6,001 nt of DNA from Promethearchaeia archaeon (GTDB lineage: Archaea > Asgardarchaeota > Lokiarchaeia > Sigyniarchaeales > SOKP01): positions 1 to 6,001 of the forward strand of contig JAHQWX010000126.1 of assembly GCA_029856375.1 (NCBI GenBank). The letters run 5' to 3'. Below, piece by piece: positions 1 to 5,950 of the stretch (position 1 is the stretch's first letter; every line of letters begins with the position of its first letter). Below the pieces are notes generated by a model. The model made no database searches. It was not told where the DNA came from and worked only from the letters and a program-made list of their open reading frames with translations. The translations under genes were made by a program, and so were the position numbers.

Positions 1-778
1 CTGGGGTGATTATGGGTATTTCGCTTTTAACTGGTGCAATTTTCGGTTTTGTTTCTTGTACTTTAGAAATACTAATAACCTTGTCTGGAAGTGGTGTTAA
101 CTTTTTGTCTTTATCCGGAGGTTTTGGAAGTTCAATTTGTAGTGGTTTGATTTCTACCGTTTTTACTGATTCTGGTTTTTTTCTTTCTTTAGGTTTTTTT
201 TCAGCGCCAATTTGGGGGATAACAATTTTCGGAGGTTCCAATCTGGATTTGGTTTTAGTTGTAGGTCTTTTTGGTGCAGGCGCCGGAAAAGTTTTCTTTT
301 TTGCTGTTTCTAAAGACTCGTCCTTTTCTTTTAATTTCGTTTCAAGCTCAGTTATGTGATCCTTTAGTTTCGAAATCTCTCCCTTGAATTCTTCCGAAAC
401 CTGAGTAACTATTTGTTTAATGTCAAGATCGGCTGGAACCTTAACCTCTTCCCCTTTTTGTTCGACACCTTCGGCTTCTTCTTTTCTAACTTTTGTATCC
501 TCGGTTAAAGCGAGAATTTTTTCGATATTTTCGTGCAAGCCTTCAACTTCTTTAAACCATAAATCGAGCGTATCCCAATTCTTAACTGTTTCCAAGGTAT
601 TACTAATTAAATCTTGACTATTTTCAAAACCCGAAATATTATCTAATAAATCTGTTAATAAATTAACGAGCTTCTCTTTAGATTCAATCTCCTCGTCGGG
701 TGTGGGCTCTTCATAGAATAAATTAATGTAAATTACTCTTATTTTCTTTAGAACCTCGATAAAGGCTTCGTTATCCAC
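1..778 (-). CDS. Unrecognised coiled-coil protein with Lys/Pro-rich tail (3' end beyond window)
   Basis: This minus-strand frame is open from the left edge to a TAG at 793-791, giving 259 visible residues with no stop. The C-terminus lies outside the window. The chosen start is GTG at 778-776; it is the first start codon after the TAG and is preceded by GAGTTGATC (789-781), one mismatch from the archaeal Shine-Dalgarno GAGGTGATC at good spacing. Residues 1-95 are predicted by eye to be a helical domain, including NWDTLDLWFKEVEGLHENI near 67-85. Residues 95-120 are an acidic linker, and 120-162 form a likely coiled coil rich in Glu and Lys. From about 163 the chain is low-complexity and rich in Lys and Pro, with loosely repeated pieces such as PPKIVIPQI, IKPLQIELPKPP and KPKIAPV. 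There is no signal peptide or membrane segment in the visible part. I do not recognise the family; the architecture suggests a scaffold or adaptor, which is inference. It is divergent from the uS11 gene. Confidence 0.8.
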   Translation of the reverse strand, partial: MDNEAFIEVLKKIRVIYINLFYEEPTPDEEIESKEKLVNLLTDLLDNISGFENSQDLISNTLETVKNWDTLDLWFKEVEGLHENIEKILALTEDTKVRKEEAEGVEQKGEEVKVPADLDIKQIVTQVSEEFKGEISKLKDHITELETKLKEKDESLETAKKKTFPAPAPKRPTTKTKSRLEPPKIVIPQIGAEKKPKERKKPESVKTVEIKPLQIELPKPPDKDKKLTPLPDKVISISKVQETKPKIAPVKSEIPIITP

Positions 779-780
779 AG

Positions 781-789
781 GATCAACTC
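781..789 (-). promoter_or_regulatory. Shine-Dalgarno-like site for the GTG start at 778
   Basis: On the minus strand GAGTTGATC lies just before CCT-GTG. It differs at one base from GAGGTGATC, the complement of the usual archaeal 16S rRNA 3' end. The seven bases between GAGT and the GTG are a normal spacing. This supports GTG as the true start. Confidence 0.45.
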
Positions 790-974
790 GCTATTCTTTC
801 GATTTCGATGATTTCTTTTAGCTTAAATTCTTTGTATTTTCTATGTAAAGTAATGAAAATTGTAATATTTATTTTTTTATCTTTTCTGGCTTATTTTAAT
901 AAGGATACTCGTAAGGTTATTAAAACTTATTACAGTTCCCTAATAAAAATCATAAAATTAAAAAAATTTGAGAA

Positions 975-982
975 TTTATAAT
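975..982 (+). promoter_or_regulatory. Candidate TATA box of the uS11 gene
   Basis: TTTATAAT is centred about 31 bases before the uS11 ATG. Archaeal transcription usually begins about 25 bp after the TATA centre, which would leave only a few untranslated bases. That fits the lack of a Shine-Dalgarno sequence before this gene. The element lies in an imperfect palindrome (970-986, GAG...CTC), so it could be bidirectional or overlap an operator. In such A/T-rich DNA the call is tentative. Confidence 0.4.
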
Positions 983-1009
983 ACTCATAAAAATAAAATA
1001 TGAATAACT

Positions 1010-1411
1010 ATGGCTAAAAAAGTTAGCGACGAAAAATGGGCCATCGCACACATCCTAAGCTCTTATAATAATACAATTATTACTGCTACTGATCTTTCGG
1101 GAGCAGAAACCTTTGCCAAATGTTCTGGTGGAATGGTCGTGAAAGCTTCGCGGGAAGAAAGCAGTCCATACAGCGCAATGCAAAGCGGTTTTCGTGTTGC
1201 AGGCGAGTTAAAAGACAAAGGAATTATTGGTGTTCACATAAAAGTAAGAGGACCAGGGGGCCACAAGTCAGGCACTCCGGGACCAGGAGCTCAAGCGGCT
1301 ATTCGAGCTTTAGCACGCTCGGGATTAAGGATTGGTAGAATAGAAGAAGTTACGCCTAAAAGCCATGATGGTTCACGTCGTAAAGGCGGGCACCGTGGTA
1401 GGCGAGTATAA
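1010..1411 (+). CDS. rps11: Small-subunit ribosomal protein uS11 (S11)
   Basis: The 133-residue product is a full-length archaeal uS11, a protein of the 30S platform that contacts 16S rRNA near the mRNA exit region. The family signature is obvious: [20 protein letters not shown] at residues 79-98, then [20 protein letters not shown] at 100-119. The basic tail ends [11 protein letters not shown], as in archaeal and eukaryotic members. The N-terminal [20 protein letters not shown] motif is also conserved. The ATG at 1010 fits the family start; another ATG at 1000 is in a different frame. No Shine-Dalgarno is visible, so a leaderless or nearly leaderless mRNA is likely. In most archaea this gene follows uS13 and uS4 on the same strand and precedes rpoD. 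Here it is on the opposite strand, converging on uS4. Confidence 0.97.
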   Translation: MAKKVSDEKWAIAHILSSYNNTIITATDLSGAETFAKCSGGMVVKASREESSPYSAMQSGFRVAGELKDKGIIGVHIKVRGPGGHKSGTPGPGAQAAIRALARSGLRIGRIEEVTPKSHDGSRRKGGHRGRRV

Positions 1412-1509
1412 AACCTATTTTTAAACCTATCTAGTACGCCTTTAAAAATAAGATATATTTTTATGTATTTAAATGAAGAGAAATTTAGTTAACAAAAGAT
1501 AACATAATT
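1412..1509. terminator. Convergent T-rich termination region between uS11 and uS4 genes
   Basis: The 98-base gap between the two convergent stops carries T-runs on both strands. On plus they are TATTTTTAAA shortly after the uS11 stop and ATATATTTTTATG near 1452-1464. On minus they include TATCTTTTGTT just after the uS4 stop and TTATTTTTAAA further on. Archaeal intrinsic termination mainly needs such U-tracts, so termination of both transcripts here is plausible. I saw no strong hairpin. Confidence 0.35.
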
Positions 1510-2031
1510 TTAAACTTCTTTTTCAGCAATTAATTCGGCTTCTTTTCCATGGAATGGACTTGATTCAACGAATTGAATTGACTCTTCTTCCTCTTTCAAA
1601 ACTAAGTGTGAAGGTGAATCTACTTTCTTTCCACCCACTGAGATGTGTCCGTGGACTATTAATTGCCTCGCGTGATAAACCGAGTTCGCCAAGCCTTTTT
1701 TGTAGACTAGAGTTTGTAATCGCCTATTTAAGATATCGTCAACTTCAATGAGTAAAATATCTTCGAACTCAGCGCCCTCTTCCAAAATCCCCAATCTTAT
1801 TAACTTCTGCATCAAAATCTCTAATTCTTGCTGCTGTCTTTCAGCTGGTAATGTCCTAATATGTCTAGCCTGTCTTCTGAAGTTACCTATTTGAGTCCTA
1901 TGTTTCCAAAATTCGCGCTTGTTTCGAAGTCCATATTCCCCAAGATATTTTAGTTCCTCTTCAATCCGCTTTTTCTGGAACGGATGACTTGGTTTTTTAT
2001 ATTTCTTTTTTAATCTCCTTGGATCTCCCAT
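1510..2031 (-). CDS. rps4: Small-subunit ribosomal protein uS4 (S4)
   Basis: The 173-residue product is an archaeal-type uS4, a primary 16S rRNA-binding protein needed for early 30S assembly. The frame stays open further upstream, but the start is the ATG at 2031. The protein then begins MGDPRRLKKKYKKPSHPFQ, the usual archaeal N-terminus, and the ATG is preceded by AGGTG at seven bases. The longer version would add 23 residues overlapping the end of the uS13 gene. Residues 1-95 form the helical N-terminal region (LRNKREFWKHRTQIGNFRRQAR at 35-56). The S4 RNA-binding domain covers about 100-150, with NRRLQTLVYKKGLA and ARQLIVHGHISVGGKKV. The tail is acidic. It is the second gene of the uS13-uS4 operon, 13 bases after the uS13 stop. 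Confidence 0.96.
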   Translation of the reverse strand: MGDPRRLKKKYKKPSHPFQKKRIEEELKYLGEYGLRNKREFWKHRTQIGNFRRQARHIRTLPAERQQQELEILMQKLIRLGILEEGAEFEDILLIEVDDILNRRLQTLVYKKGLANSVYHARQLIVHGHISVGGKKVDSPSHLVLKEEEESIQFVESSPFHGKEAELIAEKEV

Positions 2032-2038
2032 TTGAACG

Positions 2039-2043
2039 CACCT
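2039..2043 (-). promoter_or_regulatory. Ribosome-binding site of the uS4 gene
   Basis: AGGTG on the minus strand lies seven bases before the ATG at 2031 and decides this start over the longer open frame. It overlaps a TAG that is in frame directly after the TAA stop of the uS13 gene, so uS13 ends in a double stop, TAATAG. The tight spacing suggests co-translation of the two proteins. Confidence 0.6.
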
Positions 2044-2044
2044 A

Positions 2045-2542
2045 TTATATCTTTTTCTTTTGAAGTTGTTGTCTTTGTTTCTTTCTAATGACTCCGACAA
2101 CTAATCCCCGCCTTCCTGTGGATCGAGTTCTTTGCCCTCTAACTTTCAATCTGAATCCATGCCTGTACCCTTTCCACGATTTAATCCTTCTCATTCTTTC
2201 GACGTCTCGTTTCACTACCAAGTCTAAGCGGGGTCCTGTTATGTGCGTATATTCGCCCGTTCTCAAGTCTTTTTGTCTGTTGACCATCCAATTTGGAATA
2301 CCGTGTCCTAACGGGTCCTCAATTATCTCTTCGATTTTTTTCAACTCTTTTTCGCTAAGTAGTCCCATTCTCGTCGTAGGATCAATTCCCGCTACTTTAA
2401 CTAGCGCTTGCGCGAAACGAGCACCGACGCCTTTCACTTGAGCTAATCCGTATTGGGCGAGCAGCGTTCCGTCGATGTTGGTTTTGAGCAATCGAACGAT
2501 TTCCTTGAACGAGCCTTTCTTAAAAATATCGTCTACTGCCAT
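2045..2542 (-). CDS. rps13: Small-subunit ribosomal protein uS13 (S13)
   Basis: The 165-residue product is a full-length archaeal uS13, the head protein of the 30S subunit that contacts the large subunit and P-site tRNA. The helix-hairpin-type segment LAQVKGVGARFAQALVKVAG (33-52) and the motif EDPLGHGIPNWMVNRQKD (75-92) are both typical. The C-terminal signature is KGYRHGFRLKVRGQRTRSTG (124-143), the basic tail that reaches towards tRNA. The tail ends with an extra basic, Gln-rich piece, KKQRQQLQKKKI. The ATG at 2542 gives a short N-terminal extension (MAVDDIFKKGS) before the conserved FKEIVRLL. It is the first gene of a two-gene operon with uS4, and its promoter region is shared with serS on the other strand. 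Confidence 0.96.
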   Translation of the reverse strand: MAVDDIFKKGSFKEIVRLLKTNIDGTLLAQYGLAQVKGVGARFAQALVKVAGIDPTTRMGLLSEKELKKIEEIIEDPLGHGIPNWMVNRQKDLRTGEYTHITGPRLDLVVKRDVERMRRIKSWKGYRHGFRLKVRGQRTRSTGRRGLVVGVIRKKQRQQLQKKKI

Positions 2543-2679
2543 CGTACTGAAGTTGAATAATGAAACAGATAATTATTAATTTTTGGATTCTAAATATATT
2601 ATTAAAATTTTTGTTTTGGCTTAAAATTTAATTAGACGCGAAAATTCAATAATTTAGATAGATATTTAGTCAAAGAAAA
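2543..2679. promoter_or_regulatory. Divergent promoter region for the uS13-uS4 operon and serS
   Basis: This 137-base A/T-rich gap separates two genes reading outward. For uS13, minus-strand ATTAATAATTA at 2579-2569 is a TATA candidate about 32 bases before the ATG. For serS the candidates are TTAAAATTTAATTA (2621-2634), which would give a leader of roughly 25-30 bases, and TTTAGATA (2653-2660), which would give a leaderless message. Neither gene has a clear Shine-Dalgarno. The base composition makes any single TATA call weak. I see no coding sequence or RNA gene. Confidence 0.4.
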
Positions 2680-3981
2680 ATGCTCGATATAGAAATTTTT
2701 CGTAAAAATCCAAAAGTAATACGGGAATCCGAACAAAAACGCTTTAAGGATACTGTCCTAGTGGACAAAGTAATTGAATTCGACAAGCGGTGGCGAGAAA
2801 AAGAGCAAGAAAGAAACGAGTTGAGGCGCCAAAGAAACGAGATATCGAAACAAATTTCTGAGAAACTTAAAAGCGGCGCGTCGAAGGATGCGGTGGCTAA
2901 ATTAAAGAGCGAAGCGAAAAAACTGGGGGAATTAATTCCGAAGGCTGACGACGAGGCAAGCAAATTACTCGAAAAAAGGGACGAATTTCGGTACAAAATT
3001 GGCAATCTTCTTCACGATACGGTTCCTGTGGCCGAAGAAGAAGAGGGAAACGAAATTGTGAGATCAGTTGGTGATATACCCAAATTTTCGTTTAAACCAA
3101 TGTCTCATGTGGATTTGATCGAAATAATTGACGGTGCGGACGTCAAGCGCGCTTCAGAAATCTCGGGGAAGCGGTTCTACTATTTAAAAAACGACATTGC
3201 CCTTTTAAACTTAGCGCTCATGCACTTTGCATTAGATTTCTTAATTGCGAAAGACTTCACTCCAATGTGGACTCCTTTCTTTATAAAGTACGAATCGATA
3301 AAAGCTGCGTCAGAGCTCGCAGATTTCGAAGACCAATTGTATAAAATACAAGATCAAGATTTGTATTTAATCGCGACATCAGAACAAACGCTCGCAGCGT
3401 ATCACCAAAACGAGGTGTTAGAAATCGATAGTCTTCCTTTAAAATACGCAGGAATTTCTTCTTGCTTTAGGAGAGAGGCTGGCGCCCACGGGAAAGACAC
3501 ATTGGGAATATTTCGAATTCACCAATTCGAAAAAGTTGAACAATTCGTTTACTGTAAACCAGAAGATTCGTGGATCCTCCACGAGGAACTAATTCAAAAC
3601 GCAGAAGATCTCTATAAACAACTAGAGATCCCTTATAGAATCTCAAACATCGCTTCTGGTGAAATGAACGATAACGCGGCGAAAAAATACGATCTCGAGG
3701 CATGGTTTCCCGCATCGGGAGTATACAGAGAACTCGTATCTTGTAGTAATTGCACGGATTACCAAGCTAGGAAACTGAATGTTCGATTTGGAAAACTTGG
3801 AGACCCTGAAGGTTATCAAATCGTGCACACATTAAATTCAACGGCTATTGCCACTGAAAGAACAATTTGTTCCATATTAGAAAATTATCAGAACGAAGAT
3901 CGTTCGATATCCATTCCTAAAGTCCTTCAAAAATATATGAACGGAAAAAAATTAATCAAGCCAATCGATGGTGACAAGTAG
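2680..3981 (+). CDS. serS: Seryl-tRNA synthetase (SerRS)
   Basis: The 433-residue product is a class II aminoacyl-tRNA synthetase that charges tRNA-Ser, and also tRNA-Sec where present, with serine. It is of the common type, not the divergent methanogen type. Residues 1-115 are the N-terminal tRNA-binding helical arm, a long antiparallel coiled coil with heptad-like Lys/Glu stretches. The catalytic domain follows. Motif 1 lies near TPMWTPFF (194-201), and the serine-binding T-x-E is in IATSEQTL (T233, E235). Motif 2 is FRREAGAHGKDTLGIFRIHQ (263-282), with R264, R265 and, after it, E284. RELVSCSNCTDYQARKLNVR (350-369) is next, and motif 3 is NSTAIATERT...ILENYQ (386-404, R394). Length and all key residues look intact. 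The last codons carry GGTGA, which probably serves the next gene. Confidence 0.97.
   Translation: MLDIEIFRKNPKVIRESEQKRFKDTVLVDKVIEFDKRWREKEQERNELRRQRNEISKQISEKLKSGASKDAVAKLKSEAKKLGELIPKADDEASKLLEKRDEFRYKIGNLLHDTVPVAEEEEGNEIVRSVGDIPKFSFKPMSHVDLIEIIDGADVKRASEISGKRFYYLKNDIALLNLALMHFALDFLIAKDFTPMWTPFFIKYESIKAASELADFEDQLYKIQDQDLYLIATSEQTLAAYHQNEVLEIDSLPLKYAGISSCFRREAGAHGKDTLGIFRIHQFEKVEQFVYCKPEDSWILHEELIQNAEDLYKQLEIPYRISNIASGEMNDNAAKKYDLEAWFPASGVYRELVSCSNCTDYQARKLNVRFGKLGDPEGYQIVHTLNSTAIATERTICSILENYQNEDRSISIPKVLQKYMNGKKLIKPIDGDK
3970..3974 (+). promoter_or_regulatory. Ribosome-binding site for the coiled-coil gene, inside the end of serS
   Basis: GGTGA spans the penultimate codons of serS (Gly-Asp). 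It lies three bases before GTA at 3978, which overlaps the serS TAG stop as GTAG, and nine bases before an ATT at 3984. Its position suggests that translation of the next gene begins here, coupled to the end of serS, and not at the conventional TTG at 4098. Confidence 0.4.
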
Positions 3982-5216
3982 AAATTTCAGAAATTAACAT
4001 TGAAGATTTTGAGAATTGGTACAAGGAACAACTTGATGCGCTCTTCTTTAAGATCAAACGCAGATCTCAAAAAACTATCGACGAGATCAGGGATGGTTTG
4101 ATAGACCTAAAAAAGTGTATCGACAGAATGGTAGAATCTGACCATCGAGAAAATCTAAACCCAAAAGCGTTAAAATCGTTAGAGTATTTTTCCGATAGAA
4201 TTCGAAAAGAAATCGAAGTAATTTCAGTTCCCGACGAAATTACTTACGAAAATTTATCGAATTTGCTGAAGGCAATGAAAAAATTGTTCGAACAAATAAA
4301 CGATTTGAGTAGAAAATCGTTTCCAAAATTTCAGAGGGACTTACAATCTGAAATAAAGGAGCTCCACTATTTCGTTCGTAAACTGGGTCAAAAGGGCGGC
4401 GCATTAGACAAATTTTTGAGGGATAAATATAAAGATGTGAGGGAAGCGGAAAACCTTCTTAATAAGCTTCCGAAGTTGGTCTCACTAAAGTCTAATATTG
4501 AAAACGCTAAAGTTTCCTCTGATAATTTAGAAAAGGAAACAGAAGAAGTAAGCGAACAATTGGAAAATCTAAAAGAAGAACTCTACAAACTTGAAGCCGA
4601 TCCTCTGTTTAAAGAGCAATCAGATTTAAATAATCAAATATTTCAACTGAAAATTGATATTAACGACCACTTGAAATTTAAAAAAGCGCTTAAAAAGCTA
4701 AGCGTTGAAGTAGAACGAGGAAATATAAAGCTGCGAAACATCGCTCTAAACGATGTTAAATCGTTTTTAAAAAACCCTATCGTTAAATTGTGCGAAGATA
4801 CAAAAGATTTAAGAAATTTATCGAATTTACTCGTACAATTAAGACTTTCTTTAGAGTCAAACGATTTAAGCTTAAAGTCCGCAACGCGAGATACGACAAT
4901 TGAGCAGATTAACGACATACTTACAGGGGATAAATTGAAAGAGGACATAGAAGAATACAAAGAATTACAGCAAAATTTAAAAGTCTTAAAGAAAAAAATA
5001 AACGATTCGGGACTTTCGAAAAAATTACAAAAGGTGAAAGACAAGATCTCAACCATAAGTACGAAGAAGGAGCACCTTGAAAACGATTATAAAAAAAAGA
5101 ACGACGATTATTTAGCTTATCTCAGAAAATTGAAAGAAGAACGCGAGAGCTTCACCAAATTAATAGAAAGTATTCTCAACGAGAAAGTTAAAATTCAAAT
5201 AACGTTTACTTTTTAG
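3978..5216 (+). CDS. Large coiled-coil protein of unknown function, coupled to serS (start uncertain)
   Basis: I do not recognise a named family. The product is about 412 residues if it starts at 3978, or 372 from the first conventional start codon, TTG at 4098. I favour the longer form. The frame is open from a TGA at 3974, its first 40 residues look coding (ISEINIEDFENWYKEQLDAL, then charged helix), and GGTGA sits just upstream in serS. The start codon would then have to be unusual: GTA at 3978 or ATT at 3984. The protein is almost wholly helical and rich in Lys, Glu, Leu and Asn. There is an N-terminal helical region to about residue 180, and then long heptad-like stretches (for example EVSEQLENLKEELYKLEA and LQQNLKVLKKKI). 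It ends in a short beta-like tail, KVKIQITFTF. It has no Walker motifs, so it is not an SMC or SbcC ATPase despite the coiled coils. A structural or scaffold role is inferred. Confidence 0.82.
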   Translation, partial: VEISEINIEDFENWYKEQLDALFFKIKRRSQKTIDEIRDGLIDLKKCIDRMVESDHRENLNPKALKSLEYFSDRIRKEIEVISVPDEITYENLSNLLKAMKKLFEQINDLSRKSFPKFQRDLQSEIKELHYFVRKLGQKGGALDKFLRDKYKDVREAENLLNKLPKLVSLKSNIENAKVSSDNLEKETEEVSEQLENLKEELYKLEADPLFKEQSDLNNQIFQLKIDINDHLKFKKALKKLSVEVERGNIKLRNIALNDVKSFLKNPIVKLCEDTKDLRNLSNLLVQLRLSLESNDLSLKSATRDTTIEQINDILTGDKLKEDIEEYKELQQNLKVLKKKINDSGLSKKLQKVKDKISTISTKKEHLENDYKKKNDDYLAYLRKLKEERESFTKLIESILNEKVKIQITFTF

Positions 5217-5220
5217 GTAC

Positions 5221-5251
5221 CACTAATCAACTCTATTTTAATAGTGTTTTT
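5221..5251 (+). terminator. Weak hairpin plus T-run after the coiled-coil gene
   Basis: CACTA (5221-5225) can pair with TAGTG (5242-5246), and five T follow directly. It lies just after the coiled-coil stop and overlaps the last codons of the convergent CofC-like gene. The stem is short and the loop is 16 bases, so the T-run may be the only functional part. Confidence 0.25.
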
Positions 5252-5916
5252 AAATGGTTTTGCATAAACTTATAAGTCTCTGAATCGGTTAAATTGAATA
5301 TTTTCAAAAACTCGTAGCCTAATTTAAGATGCTCTTTTAAATCAACATCAAATCCGGCTCTAAACGAGTCGTACAACGCGATTTTTACTAAATCGTTTTT
5401 TTTAGCAAGTTCTATTTGGGCAATCAACGAGGAACCGTTTGAAGGCGAAAAACAAGTATCAATCACATCTGGAGGATTTCTTCCAAGAATAGAGATGCCC
5501 AGCGAATGGACAGAAGGACAAATAACTAATTGATTTTTCTCAAGTAGATTTTTTATTTCTACGAGGTTTGTTGGAGATATTAAAACTAAATCAACAAAAG
5601 AGATTACTACATTTTCTGGGTTGAACTTTTTAAGAATCATATTATTCATTTGAGCGATTACATCGTTAAAATTATCTATTTTTTGTCCCGATTCTTCTCT
5701 TATTGGACAAAAACCATACTCTTCTGATAATTCTAAAACTTGTGCCGTGTTGCAATACACGATTTTCTCTGTAAAACAATTTAAATCCAATGTCTTCTTA
5801 CAAAAATCTTTAAGCATCGCTAATGTAAGTTCTTCTAATTGCTCGTTGGAGAAGATTTTCGCTAATCTTCTTTTTGACTGGGAGATCGGAGATACTGGGA
5901 CAGCTAAAACACTCAT
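5233..5916 (-). CDS. cofC: CofC-like nucleotidyltransferase (coenzyme F420 biosynthesis)
   Basis: The 227-residue protein resembles CofC, 2-phospho-L-lactate guanylyltransferase. This cytoplasmic enzyme joins GTP to 2-phospholactate (or phosphoenolpyruvate in some lineages) to make the activated side-chain precursor of F420 for CofD. Matching features are the N-terminus AVPVSPISQSKRRLAKIFS with K15 and R17, EQLEELTLAMLKDF, a metal-binding-type VDL with D109, and FDVDLKEHL with D190 and D192. Two usually conserved sites look altered. The GTN-like motif reads GIS (140-142), and the GPGS-like loop reads SNGSS (159-163). The length is normal for the family. The substrate may therefore differ, or the enzyme may simply be divergent. 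The ATG at 5916 gives the expected family start. No other F420 gene is visible. It converges on the coiled-coil gene, with 16 bases between the stops. Confidence 0.8.
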   Translation of the reverse strand: MSVLAVPVSPISQSKRRLAKIFSNEQLEELTLAMLKDFCKKTLDLNCFTEKIVYCNTAQVLELSEEYGFCPIREESGQKIDNFNDVIAQMNNMILKKFNPENVVISFVDLVLISPTNLVEIKNLLEKNQLVICPSVHSLGISILGRNPPDVIDTCFSPSNGSSLIAQIELAKKNDLVKIALYDSFRAGFDVDLKEHLKLGYEFLKIFNLTDSETYKFMQNHLKTLLK

Positions 5917-5940
5917 ATTTTTATGGGACTATTATGTGAA

Positions 5941-5950
5941 GTATAAAAAA
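5941..5950 (-). promoter_or_regulatory. Candidate TATA box of the cofC-like gene
   Basis: The minus strand reads TTTTTTATAC here, centred about 29 bases before the ATG at 5916. Transcription starting about 25 bp downstream would leave only a few bases of leader. This agrees with the absence of a Shine-Dalgarno sequence and suggests a leaderless or nearly leaderless message. Confidence 0.45.

Larger units (their letters stand above)
779..1009. other. Divergent intergenic region between coiled-coil gene and uS11 gene
   Basis: This 231-base, strongly A/T-rich stretch should hold the promoters for both flanking genes. On the minus strand a 35-codon stretch without stops ends in a TGA that overlaps the Shine-Dalgarno-like site of the leftward gene. 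It has no ATG, GTG or TTG start, so I do not call it a gene. I saw no RNA gene. Confidence 0.6.

Noticed and set aside
6..359. Plus-strand open frame of 117 codons at the left edge
   Set aside because: The product is rich in Phe, Ser and Gly, as expected for the reverse of a Lys/Pro/Glu-rich gene. The opposite strand has a longer frame with protein-like composition and a Shine-Dalgarno-like site.
779..900. Minus-strand stretch of 35 codons without a stop, ending KYKEFKLKEIIEIERIAS
   Set aside because: It looks somewhat protein-like and ends next to the leftward gene, but it has no ATG, GTG or TTG start and such a length is expected by chance in A/T-rich DNA.
2032..2100. N-terminal extension of uS4 by 23 residues
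   Set aside because: It overlaps the end of the uS13 gene, lacks family support, and the internal ATG has AGGTG and the standard MGDPRR start.
4643..5056. Minus-strand open frame of 137 codons within the coiled-coil gene
   Set aside because: Its product is dominated by Phe and Ser, the mirror of Lys/Glu-rich coding sequence on the plus strand, and there is no ribosome-binding site.
3978..5216. SMC or SbcC-type ATPase suggested by the long coiled coils
   Set aside because: No Walker A, ABC signature or Walker B motif is present, and the chain is far shorter than those families.
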